Shown one piece after another: positions 33,547 through 43,458 of a stretch of 64,000 nt of DNA (its first letter is position 1; the number at the start of each line of letters is the position of its first letter). Source of the DNA: an uncultured Oribacterium sp. (lineage in GTDB: Bacteria > Bacillota > Clostridia > Lachnospirales > Lachnospiraceae). The position numbers and the translations under genes were made by a program. Location of the stretch: positions 1 through 64,000 of the forward strand of contig CAMKKZ010000019.1 of NCBI GenBank assembly GCA_946413525.1. Direction: 5' to 3'. The notes below the pieces were generated by a model that saw only the letters and a list, made by a program, of their open reading frames with translations, ran no database searches and had not been told where the DNA came from.

Positions 33547-34800
33547 ATGAAAAAGAAACTGATTTCGTTGATTCTGGCCGGGGCAATGGCATTGTCCCTT
33601 GCAGCCTGCGGAGGTTCTGCGGGCGGTTCCTCGGAAACGACAACAGCCGCGGGCAATGCTGCGGGCGGCAGCGCCGAGTCTTCCGGCGATACGCTGAAGA
33701 TCGGCCTGTACAATCCGCTTTCCGGCGCGAACGCAGCCTACGGGACTGAGCTTCGCGACGCGGCTCTTCTGGCTCTGGATTATATCAATGAGCAGGGCGG
33801 ATTCAACGGCGTGAAGGGCGAGATGATTGTTTATGATACCCAGGGTTCCGTGGAAGAGGCCGTCAAGGTTGCATCCAAACTGATCAACGAGGACAAGGTC
33901 ACGATTGCCATCGGCCCTATGAATTCCTCTGAGATGTTCGCCTCCGGAGCTTCACTGAATGACGCAGGCGTTTACACCCTGGGCTGCGGCACATCCCCGA
34001 CCTGGATGCAGGAGGATTGGCCTTATGTATTCCGCGCTGCTGTTAACAATGGCGTTACCCCTCCTCTGATCATCGACATGATGAAGGAGCTGGGCTATAC
34101 CTCTATGGCAGGCTTCTATGGACAGGACGATGCGTCCCTTGCGACCTACGAGAGTTTTAAAAAGCTTTGCGAGGAGGCTGGCATCGAGGTGAAGGACAGC
34201 GAGTCCTATGACCAGGGCGACACGGACTATTCCGCCCAGGTTGCCAATATCGTGAATTCCGGCGCCGACTGCGTTTACATTTCCGTGAACGGCGAGACCG
34301 GCCCCGTCATCGTGAAGCAGCTTCGTCAGTACGGTTATGACGGCATTATCTTCGACAAGGAGTCCTTCATGACCGCACAGGTCGCGATTGCCGGCGCGGA
34401 CAATTCCAGCTACGTGGCTTTTGCGAACCCTTATGTGACCTACAATACCGTGGAAGAGATCGATTTCGACAACATGAAGGATTTCTGCCAGAGGTTCAAG
34501 GACAAGTACGGCAAGATGCCTCAGACTGACTCCGCCTATCGTGGATGGGATGCCATGCTGGTGCTTTGGGAGGCTTCAAAGATCGCCGGCTCCAACGAGC
34601 CCGACGCCCTTAAGGACGCAACCCACAAGATTTCCGGGCTGGAAGGCCTTGGCGGACCCATCGACTTCACGCCTGGCGACAGGGAAGCTTATCACGATGT
34701 CCGTAAGTTCGTCCTTGACAATGGTCTCAATGTAGAGTGGACAAAGTGGGTTGCCGAGAATTATGACGGCTTCCTTTCCGCCACCGGCAGGGAGAAATAA
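33547..34800 (+). CDS. livK: ABC transporter substrate-binding lipoprotein (LivK/HAAT type)
   Basis: 417 aa. Signal peptide with lipobox LAAC (Cys ~21), a short Gly/Ser/Thr linker, then a periplasmic-binding-protein type I fold: 'LKIGLYNPLSGANAAYGTELRDAALLALDYINEQGGFNG', 'KVTIAIGPMNSSEMFASG' and 'MAGFYGQDDASLATYESFKKL'. This is the receptor of the branched-chain amino acid-type transporter encoded by the next four genes. Family members bind hydrophobic amino acids, amides, urea or aromatic and other organic acids; the neighbouring sugar-acid enzymes suggest an organic acid. AGGAGG is 12 bases from the ATG but 6 from a TTG two codons upstream (33541), so either start is possible. Confidence 0.9.
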   Translation: MKKKLISLILAGAMALSLAACGGSAGGSSETTTAAGNAAGGSAESSGDTLKIGLYNPLSGANAAYGTELRDAALLALDYINEQGGFNGVKGEMIVYDTQGSVEEAVKVASKLINEDKVTIAIGPMNSSEMFASGASLNDAGVYTLGCGTSPTWMQEDWPYVFRAAVNNGVTPPLIIDMMKELGYTSMAGFYGQDDASLATYESFKKLCEEAGIEVKDSESYDQGDTDYSAQVANIVNSGADCVYISVNGETGPVIVKQLRQYGYDGIIFDKESFMTAQVAIAGADNSSYVAFANPYVTYNTVEEIDFDNMKDFCQRFKDKYGKMPQTDSAYRGWDAMLVLWEASKIAGSNEPDALKDATHKISGLEGLGGPIDFTPGDREAYHDVRKFVLDNGLNVEWTKWVAENYDGFLSATGREK

Positions 34801-34861
34801 ATTAGAAGCCAGGAAAAAAGGAAATATATGAAAATCTCCTTCCTGTGAGGAAGGAGCGGGA

Positions 34862-34899
34862 GGGGCTGGACCAGGTCTATGATCGGCCAGTCCCTTTTC
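34862..34899 (+). terminator. Intra-operon hairpin (attenuating terminator)
   Basis: GGGGCTGG (34863) pairs with CCAGTCCC (34887-34894), followed by TTTTCT. A second small hairpin (CTCCTTCC..GGAAGGAG) precedes it. It is placed between the binding-protein and permease genes, where partial termination commonly gives excess binding protein. Confidence 0.65.
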
Positions 34900-34973
34900 T
34901 ATAGGGCATAAGATAAATAAAGGGCATAATTGGATTAAGTAGAAACTGGACCATCCGTTGAAAGGAGAGAGGT

Positions 34974-35846
34974 ATGTTTTTTACCTTATTGATTTCCGGG
35001 CTTGTAATCGGGAGCATTTACGGGCTGATTGCCCTGGGATATTCCATGATCTACAAGTCATCCGGCCTGCTGAGTTTCATGCAGGGCGACATCATGACCC
35101 TGGGGGCCTTTCTGGGCATCACGTTTTACAGCTATGCTGGCCTTCCCTTCCCGGTGGCACTGCTCCTGGTAGTGCTCATCTCCATCGCGCTGGGCTTCGC
35201 CATTGAAAAGGGCGTCATCCGGCCGCTGCTCAACAAGAACACCATGGCCATCTATATCGTGCTGGCCACCATCGCCGTTTCCTATATCGTGCAGAACGGC
35301 TCCATGCTTGTCTGGGGTACCATCACTCTGAATTTCCCTTCCATCTTCGGCATTTCCACAATCAAGGTCGGCAATATCAGTTTTCAGCCGGAGGCTTTGA
35401 TGTGCATCGTTGTCGGCTTCTTCTGCATGTTCCTCCTTCAGATATTCATGAACAAGACCAGGATCGGGACTTCCATGAGGGCTGCTTCGATGGATGCCAT
35501 GGCGGCGGAAAGCTGCGGCATTGACGTTTCCCTTTCCACAGGCCTCTCCTGGGGGCTTTCCGCGGGGCTCGCGGCCATTGCGGGCATGCTGATCGGACCC
35601 ATCTACGGCGTTTATACCACCCTGGGCGCGACCATCGGACGGAAGGGATTTTCAAGCGCCGTCATCGGCGGTTACGGCAACATGTACGGGGCCATCGTTG
35701 GCGGCATCCTGCTGGGCCTTGTGGAGACCTTTGGAACAAGCTATGTGTCGTCTACATACAGGAACCTGATAGCCTATGTGCTGCTTTTGATCTTCCTTCT
35801 GCTTAAGCCGACAGGTATCTTCAACGAAAAAGCAATCAGGTCGTGA
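34974..35846 (+). CDS. livH: Branched-chain-type ABC transporter permease
   Basis: 290 aa, integral membrane protein with ~8 helices. 'LVIGSIYGLIALGYSMIYKSSGLLSFMQGDIMTLGAFLG' is the typical LivH N-terminus. 'GRKGFSSAVIGGYGNMYGAIVGGILLGLVE' contains the conserved cytoplasmic loop that contacts the ATPase. AGGAGAGAGG precedes the ATG. Second gene of the livKHMGF-like operon. Confidence 0.93.
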   Translation: MFFTLLISGLVIGSIYGLIALGYSMIYKSSGLLSFMQGDIMTLGAFLGITFYSYAGLPFPVALLLVVLISIALGFAIEKGVIRPLLNKNTMAIYIVLATIAVSYIVQNGSMLVWGTITLNFPSIFGISTIKVGNISFQPEALMCIVVGFFCMFLLQIFMNKTRIGTSMRAASMDAMAAESCGIDVSLSTGLSWGLSAGLAAIAGMLIGPIYGVYTTLGATIGRKGFSSAVIGGYGNMYGAIVGGILLGLVETFGTSYVSSTYRNLIAYVLLLIFLLLKPTGIFNEKAIRS

Positions 35847-35938
35847 TGAAGGAGCCGTGCGGGCGCGGCAGCGCCTGTTTGCCGGCCATTGGGGCGGACG
35901 GTGCCTGCCCCAATAGAGGAAAGGATGAATAACGCGTC

Positions 35939-36943
35939 ATGGATAAAACAAAGAAAATGAACCCTCTCATGCTGGCCGTGATAGCGGCCTGCATCGGGCT
36001 GCCCTTCGTGTTTATGGGCGCCCCCTTTATTTTGCTGATTCTCTGCTATATTGAGATTTACATTATCGCCGTATCCGGACTGGATATCGTTTTCGGGTAT
36101 TGCGGCCAGATTTCCCTGGGGCACGCGGCTTTTTACGCGATCGGAGCCTATGGCTCGGTGCTGCTCCACAAGTACTACAACGTGCCGGTGTTCTTCTCCA
36201 TGCTGATCGGGGCGGCCATCGGGGCGGTTATCGGCGCCATCGTGGCGTATACCTGCTCGAACCTGGTTTTCCACTTCCTGTCCCTGGCCACCCAGGCCGT
36301 GGGCGAGATCGTATACATCCTTATTTCCCACTCCCCGGGCAATATTACGGGGAATTTCGTGGGAATGTATACGGATTCCGTTTCCATTTTTGGTTTCAAG
36401 CTGGACAATCAGTTCAAATTCTACTGGTTCGGCCTTGTCTGCGTCCTGATCTTCCTTGCCCTGAAGCAGGCATTGATCAATTCCCGCACGGGCCGCGCGT
36501 TCATGGCCATCCGGGAAAATGTCAAGGCGGCGGACGGCATGGGAATCGATGTGCGTATGTACAAGGTCAAGGCCTTCGCGATGTCGGCTTTCTATACGGC
36601 CTTTGCCGGGGCATTGGTTACCCATATGACGAAGTACGCTTCCCCGGACAGCTTCCTTTACAAGCAGTCGGTCATGTTCCTGACCATGCTGCTCTTCGGC
36701 GGCACGGGATCCCTTTGGGGGCCGATCGTCGGTTCGATTTCGGTCCTTGTCATTAATGAGTCGCTGCGCGACCTGCAGAACCTGCAGATGCTGGTCTTCG
36801 GCGTGCTGATGCTCATCGTCATTATCGCGATCCCGGGCGGAATTTACGGGACGGCGAAGGAATATTACGATAACCTGAAGGCAAAGAAATCCGCGGGCAA
36901 GACGGACGCTGGCACCGCGGTGAGTGAGAAGAAGGGGGTGTGA
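35939..36943 (+). CDS. livM: Branched-chain-type ABC transporter permease
   Basis: 334 aa membrane protein of LivM type: 'YIIAVSGLDIVFGYCGQISLGHAAFYAIGAYGSVLL' and 'NSRTGRAFMAIRENVKAADGMGIDVRMYKVKAFAMSAFYTAFAGAL' are the family's conserved segments. 'LFGGTGSLWGPIVGS' is the ATPase-coupling loop. The preceding 92-bp gap has a short hairpin (TTGGGGC..GCCCCAA) without T-run. The stop is 3 bp before the next start. Confidence 0.93.
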   Translation: MDKTKKMNPLMLAVIAACIGLPFVFMGAPFILLILCYIEIYIIAVSGLDIVFGYCGQISLGHAAFYAIGAYGSVLLHKYYNVPVFFSMLIGAAIGAVIGAIVAYTCSNLVFHFLSLATQAVGEIVYILISHSPGNITGNFVGMYTDSVSIFGFKLDNQFKFYWFGLVCVLIFLALKQALINSRTGRAFMAIRENVKAADGMGIDVRMYKVKAFAMSAFYTAFAGALVTHMTKYASPDSFLYKQSVMFLTMLLFGGTGSLWGPIVGSISVLVINESLRDLQNLQMLVFGVLMLIVIIAIPGGIYGTAKEYYDNLKAKKSAGKTDAGTAVSEKKGV

Positions 36944-36946
36944 CGG

Positions 36947-37702
36947 ATGCTTGAGGCGAATGGAGTTACCATCAAATTCGGCGGCCTTGTAGCCGTCAAC
37001 CATGTGAATCTGAAGATCCGCGACAAGCAGATCACCGGCCTGATCGGGCCGAACGGCGCGGGCAAGACGACCTTTTTCAACTGCATCAGCGGCGTATATA
37101 CGCCTTCCGAGGGCACGGTCATTTTTGACGGCAGGCACATCGAGGGCCTGCGCCCTTACCAGATCTGCCAGGCAGGCATTTCCAGGACGTACCAGGTCAT
37201 TAACCTGTTCTGGAAAATGACGGCGCTGGAAAATGTGCTGGTGGGCATGCACCCCCGGATGAAGGGCGGTTTCCTGACCGACATGTTCAAGACGCCTGCT
37301 GTACGGCGGGAGGAGAAGGAGGCAAAGGAGAAGGCCTATGAGTGGCTGAAGTTCGTCGGCCTGGAGAAGTACGCCAACGATCCGGCCTCGTCCCTTCCCT
37401 ATGGCGGGCAGCGGCTTCTGGAAATCGTCCGCGGCCTTGCCTCGAACTGCAAGATCCTCCTCCTGGATGAGCCGGCGGCCGGCATGAACTCGGGCGAGAA
37501 GGAAGAGTTTGACCGGCTTTTGCAGAAGATTCTGGACATGGGTGTTACGATACTTATGATCGAGCACGACATGAAGCTGGTCATGCACATCTGCCAGTAT
37601 ATTTACGTCCTGGAATACGGGAAGCTGCTTGCGGAGGGCGTGCCGGAGGAAGTACAGAATAATCCTGAGGTCATCAGGGCATATCTGGGAGGTGAAGATT
37701 GA
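36947..37702 (+). CDS. livG: Branched-chain-type ABC transporter ATP-binding protein
   Basis: 251 aa ATPase. Walker A 'GLIGPNGAGKTTFFNCISG', Q-loop region 'ISRTYQVINLFW', a signature motif degenerate to 'SLPYGGQRLLEIVRGLA' (typical for LivG), Walker B 'KILLLDEPAAGMNSGE' and the H-loop in 'MIEHDMKLVMHIC'. It overlaps nothing but is only 1 base from the next gene (TGA T ATG). Confidence 0.94.
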   Translation: MLEANGVTIKFGGLVAVNHVNLKIRDKQITGLIGPNGAGKTTFFNCISGVYTPSEGTVIFDGRHIEGLRPYQICQAGISRTYQVINLFWKMTALENVLVGMHPRMKGGFLTDMFKTPAVRREEKEAKEKAYEWLKFVGLEKYANDPASSLPYGGQRLLEIVRGLASNCKILLLDEPAAGMNSGEKEEFDRLLQKILDMGVTILMIEHDMKLVMHICQYIYVLEYGKLLAEGVPEEVQNNPEVIRAYLGGED

Positions 37703-37703
37703 T

Positions 37704-38423
<720 letters not shown>

Positions 38424-38532
38424 TGCTTCAGGCCGTGATCTGGAGCAAGGGTCCGGGCTGCCCGCGGGCGACCCGGCATGATATGAAATCAGGGTGGCTG
38501 AATACTGTTCTGATAGGGGAGGTTAGCTGGAA

Positions 38533-39567
38533 ATGAAATCATGTGTGATTACGGAACCGTTCAAATATGAGATCCGCGAGGTCCCGATTCCGGAGCCGAA
38601 GGATGACGAGGTTCTGATCAGGATGAAGGCCGCCGGGGTCTGCGGCAGCGATATGCATATTTTCAAGGGGGAGAACCCCTTGAGCCGTTACCCGCTGGTG
38701 CCCGGGCATGAGAATGTGGGCGAGATCGTCAAGGTGGGGAAGGACTGCAAGAAGATAAAGGTCGGGGATCATGTGGTCGTGGATCTGATCATCACCTGTG
38801 ACAACTGCTACCAGTGCACCCATGGCCGGGGCAATGTCTGCGAGCATGTCCTGGTGCGCGGCAGCGGTACGGACGGCGGCTGGAGGGAGTATTTCACCGC
38901 CATCGAGAGCGATGTATACAAGATTGACGACAATATCCCCTGGCGGGATGCCGCGCTGATCGAGCCCCTGGCCATCGGGGAGCACTGCACCACCAGGGCG
39001 AGGATCGCGGAGGACGATGTGGTCTTCATCCTCGGCACCGGGACCATCGGCACGATCATTGCCCAGGCCTGCAAGCTGAAGGGCGCGAAGACGGTGATCT
39101 GCTGCGACATAAGTGATTCCAGCCTGGAGAGGAGCAAGCTCTTCGGGGCGGATTATACCATTAACAGCAAGACGGAAAATGTGGTGGAAAGGGTCGCGGA
39201 GATCACGGACGGGCACGGCTGCACGGTGGCCTTTGACAGCGCCTGCTTCCAGGGGAGCCTTACCTTCGTCCTGCAGAAGGGCATTGTCTGCAACGCGGGG
39301 CGCGTGGTTCCCATGGGCTTCTGCAGCAAACCCGAGGGCCTCTGCCAGAATGACATTAACGCTAGGGAGCTGGATATTATCGGTTCCAGGATGAGCCTGC
39401 ACCAGTTCGAGCCCACTGCCAAAAAGATGGCGGAGGGCAAGTACAGGCTGGAAGGGCTTGCGACGACCTTTGTGAAATTCAGCGAGATCGACAAGGTCTT
39501 TGACAACATCCTTCATCCGAACCCGGAAGTGAAGAAGACCGTCATCCTGTTTGACGGGGTGGAATAA
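38533..39567 (+). CDS. Zinc-binding dehydrogenase, L-gulonate/polyol type
   Basis: 344 aa MDR enzyme: catalytic zinc 'AAGVCGSDMHIFKG' and 'YPLVPGHENVGEIV'; structural zinc cysteines 'ITCDNCYQCTHGRGNVC'; Rossmann 'DVVFILGTGTIGTIIAQACKLKGA'. The GHEN variant and the length fit L-gulonate 5-dehydrogenase or galactonate oxidoreductase-type enzymes. It begins 110 bp after livF with a GGGGAGG site and probably belongs to the same operon. Roughly one-third identical by eye to the dehydrogenase at 30501, so the two may act on successive or alternative substrates. Confidence 0.87.
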   Translation: MKSCVITEPFKYEIREVPIPEPKDDEVLIRMKAAGVCGSDMHIFKGENPLSRYPLVPGHENVGEIVKVGKDCKKIKVGDHVVVDLIITCDNCYQCTHGRGNVCEHVLVRGSGTDGGWREYFTAIESDVYKIDDNIPWRDAALIEPLAIGEHCTTRARIAEDDVVFILGTGTIGTIIAQACKLKGAKTVICCDISDSSLERSKLFGADYTINSKTENVVERVAEITDGHGCTVAFDSACFQGSLTFVLQKGIVCNAGRVVPMGFCSKPEGLCQNDINARELDIIGSRMSLHQFEPTAKKMAEGKYRLEGLATTFVKFSEIDKVFDNILHPNPEVKKTVILFDGVE

Positions 39568-39576
39568 TTTTCGTGA

Positions 39577-39700
39577 CTGCTAAGGTTCCCTGAACAGTTA
39601 CGGCAAAAGACGCAGCGCTTACGCGCATACCATGCGTCTTTTGATATTTTTCTACTTTTTGTACACTGCTTGCAATAAGTGCAAGCGGCTACCCGGGTAG
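39577..39700 (+). repeat. Hairpin-string element, family C, copy 1
   Basis: Contains AAAAGACGCA..TGCGTCTTTT enclosing GCGCTTACGCGC, a CTTGCA..TGCAAG hairpin and degenerate ends (CTGCTAAGGT.. / ..ACCCGGGTAG). The same sequence occurs inverted at 44694-44818. The rest of the 39568-39903 gap is AT-rich with short ATCGATAGTTGAT-type repeats (39755-39835). Confidence 0.78.
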
Positions 39701-39903
39701 TAACTAATTCTCTTCTTTCGCGGTTTTAAGCGTATTATAGGGGAATGCAGATCAATTGATGAATAATCGATATGAGTAATCGATAGTTGATAGATGAGTA
39801 ATCACTGATTAATCGTTGATTGATCAGCATTCTATCGTATAGGATTTGCCGGATAAATGTATTGAATAATACGGCATAAAGATTTTTTCAGGAGATCAAA
39901 GAT

Positions 39904-40671
39904 ATGGCTGCAAATAAGATGTTTGATGTTGCGGGCAAGCATTGTATTGTGACGGGCGGCGCCCAGGGGCTTTCCCGGGGGATGGCCGAAGGACTTCTTG
40001 AGAATGGCTGCAAGGTCGTGCTGATGGACGTGCAGAAGGAGAAGCTGGAGAAGGTCTGTGAGGAGTACCGGGCGAAGGGGTATGAGGCCTGGCCGGTCAG
40101 CGGGGATCTTTCGGACAGGAAGGATCTGAACCGGATGTTTGACGACGCGATGAAGATCCTGGATGGAAGGCTTGACGTCCTGATTCCGGCTGCAGGCATT
40201 CAGCGCAGGCACCTGCCGGAGGAATTCCCGGAGAATGAGTGGGATCTGGTTATTAATATTAATTTGAACCATGTCTGGTTCATGATCCAGCGGGCTCTCA
40301 AGGTGATGCTGAAACAGGAGACCAGGGGTAAGATCATTACCATCGGTTCCATGGTGACCTGGTTCGGCGGCACTACGGTTCCTGCCTACACGGCAACGAA
40401 GGGCGCGGTAAGCCAGTTGACGAAGAGCGTGGCGGTGGATTGCGCCGGCCGGAATATCAACATTAACGCCATCTGCCCGGGCTATATGGATACGGAAATG
40501 ACGGCGAATATGACGCAGGCCCGGAAGGACGAGTGCACGCTGCGCATCCCTCAGGGACGCTGGGGCACGCCGGACGACCTGAAGGGCATCGTGCTCTTCC
40601 TGTCCTCAGCCGCTTCGGATTACATTAACGGAACAACGATACCGGTTGACGGCGCTTATCTTTGTAAGTAA
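39904..40671 (+). CDS. Short-chain dehydrogenase (gluconate 5-/deoxygluconate dehydrogenase type)
   Basis: 255 aa classical SDR. Cofactor motif 'HCIVTGGAQGLSRGMAEGLLENGCKVVLMD' (TGG..G.G), catalytic Ser in 'IITIGSMVTWFGG', catalytic Tyr and Lys in 'PAYTATKGAVSQLTK', and 'NINAICPGYMDTEM' plus 'GRWGTPDDLKGIVLFLSSAASDYINGTTIPVDGA'. It resembles gluconate 5-dehydrogenase and 2-deoxy-D-gluconate 3-dehydrogenase (KduD/IdnO). It precedes the mannonate dehydratase-like gene by 38 bp and is likely cotranscribed with it. The weak GGAGAT precedes the ATG. Confidence 0.88.
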   Translation: MAANKMFDVAGKHCIVTGGAQGLSRGMAEGLLENGCKVVLMDVQKEKLEKVCEEYRAKGYEAWPVSGDLSDRKDLNRMFDDAMKILDGRLDVLIPAAGIQRRHLPEEFPENEWDLVININLNHVWFMIQRALKVMLKQETRGKIITIGSMVTWFGGTTVPAYTATKGAVSQLTKSVAVDCAGRNININAICPGYMDTEMTANMTQARKDECTLRIPQGRWGTPDDLKGIVLFLSSAASDYINGTTIPVDGAYLCK

Positions 40672-40709
40672 GAAACAGGATTCTTTCGAATCGGGATTGG
40701 GGTTAACTT

Positions 40710-41960
40710 ATGAATCCAAAAATCAGAGATGTGAGAGTCATCTGTACGGCACCGGAGGGGATCAATCTGGTGGTCGTGAAGGTGGAGACGACGGAGCCGG
40801 GGCTTTATGGCCTTGGATGCGCGACCTTCGCCTACCGGCACCTGACGGTGCAGCACCTGGTGGAGACCTACCTTAAGCCTCTGGTGCTGGGCCTTGAGTG
40901 CAATAATATTACGGAAATATGGCAGCTAATGCATCAGAACGCGTATTGGCGTACCGGTCCCATCGTGAACAACGCGATTTCCGGTATTGACATGGCCCTT
41001 TGGGATATCAAGGGGAAGATGGCCGGCATGCCGGTGTATGATCTTTTCGGGGGCAAGATGCGGGCCGGCGTCCCGGTTTACCGTCATGTGGACGGGGCGG
41101 ACGCGGAGGAGATCTGCGAGAATATCGAGAAGTACCGTGCCATCGGCGTGCGGCATATCCGCTGCCAGTGCGGGGGTTATGGCGGCGGCGGTTATGGCGA
41201 GGCGCCGGAGTGGGCGGCGAAGGGGGCTCATCCCGGCATTTATCTGGACAGCAAGAAGTATATGCGCGACACGCTGAAGCTGTTTGAAAAAATCCGGGAG
41301 AAGGAAGGCTATGAGGTCGAGCTGGTGCATGATGTGCATGAGAGGATCCATCCGACCGAGGCCGTTGAATTCGTGAAGGAAATGGAGGCTTTCCGCCTGT
41401 TCTTCATGGAGGACGTGGTGCCGCTGGAGCATGTGGAATGGCTTCCGCGCATCAAGGCTCTGAGCACGACGCCGCTGAGCCAGGGCGAGCTTTTCAATAA
41501 CCCGGCGGAATATAAGCGCCTGGTGCAGGAGAGGGGTATTGACTATATGCGCGTGCACTTGAGCCAGGTCGGCGGCATTACGCCTGCCCGGAAGCTGCAG
41601 CAGTTCTGCGCCGAGTTCGGGGTACGCATTTGCTGGCACGGTCCCGGGGACATGAGCCCCCTGGCTCATGCGGCGAACATTCATATCGATCTTGCCGCTG
41701 AGAACCTGGGCCTGCAGGAGTGGAGCGGCATCGAGCCTCCGAACTTTGTTATTCAGGAGCTGAGCGGGAAGAAGGGCGCGTTGCTTGATGTCTTCCCGGG
41801 GCTTCCGGAATACGGGAATGACGGCTTTGTTTACGCGAACGACAAGCCGGGGCTGGGCGTGGATCTGGTGGAGGAGGAGGCGCTGAAGTACCCCTGCACC
41901 AATACCGTGACGACCTGGACCCAGACCAGGAACCGGGACGGGAGCCTGCAGACGCCGTGA
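40710..41960 (+). CDS. Mannonate dehydratase-family enzyme (enolase superfamily, ManD/RspA type)
   Basis: 416 aa. Capping domain 'LVVVKVETTEPGLYGLGCATF' and 'VNNAISGIDMALWDIKGKMAGMPVYDLFGGKMR'. The barrel has 'VELVHDVHERIHPTEAVEF' (Asp metal ligand, His), 'LFFMEDVVPLE' (Glu), 'TPLSQGELFNN' (Glu) and 'VRICWHGPGDMSPLAHAANIHIDLAAENLGLQEW', the typical His/Asp end of the ManD group. It would dehydrate D-mannonate or D-gluconate to 2-keto-3-deoxygluconate; members vary widely in activity and some are inactive. With the SDR and dehydrogenases it forms a sugar-acid oxidation route. Confidence 0.9.
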   Translation: MNPKIRDVRVICTAPEGINLVVVKVETTEPGLYGLGCATFAYRHLTVQHLVETYLKPLVLGLECNNITEIWQLMHQNAYWRTGPIVNNAISGIDMALWDIKGKMAGMPVYDLFGGKMRAGVPVYRHVDGADAEEICENIEKYRAIGVRHIRCQCGGYGGGGYGEAPEWAAKGAHPGIYLDSKKYMRDTLKLFEKIREKEGYEVELVHDVHERIHPTEAVEFVKEMEAFRLFFMEDVVPLEHVEWLPRIKALSTTPLSQGELFNNPAEYKRLVQERGIDYMRVHLSQVGGITPARKLQQFCAEFGVRICWHGPGDMSPLAHAANIHIDLAAENLGLQEWSGIEPPNFVIQELSGKKGALLDVFPGLPEYGNDGFVYANDKPGLGVDLVEEEALKYPCTNTVTTWTQTRNRDGSLQTP

Positions 41961-42025
41961 GCCGGTTTGCCCCACCGGCGGCTCGCTGTGTCAGAACTCG
42001 GAGTGGAAAAAGCCCACAAAATAAA
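41957..42025. repeat. Dispersed repeat F, one copy
   Basis: GCCCCACCGGCGGCTCGCTG followed by TGTCAGAACTCGGAGTGGAA and AGCCCAC, the same order as the copies at 53318. It begins at the mannonate dehydratase stop codon. Confidence 0.6.
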
Positions 42026-42049
42026 TAGAGAAGCTGGAAAGGCTGGAGA

Positions 42050-42088
42050 AAGGCATGAACGACGCTGAGGAGTCGCTCATGCCTTTTT
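42050..42088 (+). terminator. Rho-independent terminator of the sugar-acid cluster
   Basis: AAGGCATGA(AC)GAC pairs with GTC(GC)TCATGCCTTTTT; five T follow. It closes the catabolic cluster. The gap 42089-42327 is AT-rich, with nothing recognised. Confidence 0.85.
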
Positions 42089-42327
42089 ACGACTCATTAA
42101 AGATTATCATTCTTTAACATAGATAGATATATGCGCAATTCCCCAAAAGGAAAAATGAGCACTGACGCTGCTTCTTTTTGTTTTTCTTGATACTATTGCT
42201 GATTTTTCATATAATATCAATGTCTGATGATGAGAGGAATAAAAGAGGATGAAATTAAATTGAAGGAATATATGACAATAAAGAGAGCCTTGGAAAATGG
42301 GGACTCAGTGTAAGGAGCCATTTGGCG

Positions 42328-42388
42328 AGCGATACCGCAGCTGTTAGTCGGCAATTAAAATGGCCCAAAAACCACTTTGATAGAGGAG
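42328..42388 (+). repeat. Leader repeat G, copy 1 (carries a ribosome binding site)
   Basis: CGATACCGCAGCTGTTAGTC followed by GGCAATTAAAATGGCCC and ACCACTTTGATAGAGGAGG. The GAGGAGG at its end is the ribosome site of the TPR gene at 42398. Copies 2 and 3 are at 43319 and 43392. Confidence 0.75.
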
Positions 42389-42397
42389 GATTAGCAA

Positions 42398-43309
42398 ATG
42401 AGCAGGGAGTCAGAGAAGTTATTAAAAGCCATGCATAAGTTTTTGGATGAAAATGGCGCGAAAGATATGCCTATGGAGGATGTAAACGAACTTCTTAAAA
42501 ATTTCACAGAAGATTATAGCGGTAATCTTTCGGAAAAAATTACAGAGAAAACTGCAAAAACGGCCGATGATTATCTTGAATTGGCAGAAGAAGCCACAAC
42601 TAAAGCGAAAGCAGAAAAATATATAAAGAAGGCTTTGGAATTGGAGCCGGACAATATAGATGCCATTAGTGCTTCCCTTGATTTGATCGAGCATGATAGT
42701 GCATGGGGGTATTATCAGAAGCTCTCCGAGGCTGTCAAAAATGGTACAAAGATTATGGAGAAGAAAGGCTTTATGGATGAGGGCAGCATCGGTGAGTTTT
42801 GGGGGATTGTGGAAACAAGGCCATACATGAGACTTCTTAGCAAATATGCGGATTTCATGGTAGAAGTCGGAATGCCGACTCTTGCGGCCAGGGAATATGA
42901 AGAAATGATCAGATTGTCCGAAGATGATAATATTGGTGCCCGTTATAGTTTGATGCATGTTTATGCCTTTTTGGAGCAGGAAGAGCCTGCCCTGGAGCTT
43001 CACAAGAAGTATGACGGTTATGAGGAAACACAGATGCTGCTTCCGCTTTCGATTCTCTATTTTAAGAAAGGCGATTTTGACAGGGCGGAGGATTACCTTA
43101 AGCGTCTGTGTACCGCGAATAAGGATACAAAGAAGTTTTTCAGACTGATAAAGAAGGATAAGCTTGATCGCTATCTGGAGGAGGTCAGTTTCAGCTATCG
43201 GCCATTCACGATAGAGGAGTTGATTGTAGAAATGACGGAGAACACTTTTCTGTTCAGGGCAGTTCCGCTGTATATGGATTGGGCATACGAGAAAAGCCGT
43301 AATATGTAA
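42398..43309 (+). CDS. TPR-repeat protein of unknown function
   Basis: 303 aa, soluble, mostly helical. TPR-like pairs at 'DYLELAEEATTKAKAEKYIKKALELEPDNIDAISASLDLIEH', 'MRLLSKYADFMVEVGMPTLAAREYEEMIRLSEDDNIGARYSLMHVYAFLEQEEPALELHKKY' and 'LLPLSILYFKKGDFDRAEDYLKRLC'. Resembles ST7-type TPR proteins of Firmicutes. No enzymatic motif. The preceding leader repeat G supplies the ribosome site. Its base composition is slightly more AT-rich than its neighbours. Confidence 0.72.
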   Translation: MSRESEKLLKAMHKFLDENGAKDMPMEDVNELLKNFTEDYSGNLSEKITEKTAKTADDYLELAEEATTKAKAEKYIKKALELEPDNIDAISASLDLIEHDSAWGYYQKLSEAVKNGTKIMEKKGFMDEGSIGEFWGIVETRPYMRLLSKYADFMVEVGMPTLAAREYEEMIRLSEDDNIGARYSLMHVYAFLEQEEPALELHKKYDGYEETQMLLPLSILYFKKGDFDRAEDYLKRLCTANKDTKKFFRLIKKDKLDRYLEEVSFSYRPFTIEELIVEMTENTFLFRAVPLYMDWAYEKSRNM

Positions 43310-43318
43310 GGGTTACTG

Positions 43319-43458
43319 CGATGCCGCGACACTGTTAGTCGGCAATTAAAATGGCCCAAAAACCACTTTTATAGAGGAGCTTTTTAGCTTACGATACCGC
43401 AGATGTTAGTCGGCAATTAAAATGGCCCCAAAACCACTTTGATAGAGGAGCTTTTTGT
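43319..43458 (+). repeat. Leader repeat G, copies 2 and 3 in tandem
   Basis: Two units at a 72-bp period (GTTAGTCGGC at 43334 and 43406), each ending in CCACTTT(T/G)ATAGAGGAGC. The last GAGGAG lies 8 bases before the holA start codon at 43459 and is its ribosome site. Confidence 0.82.
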
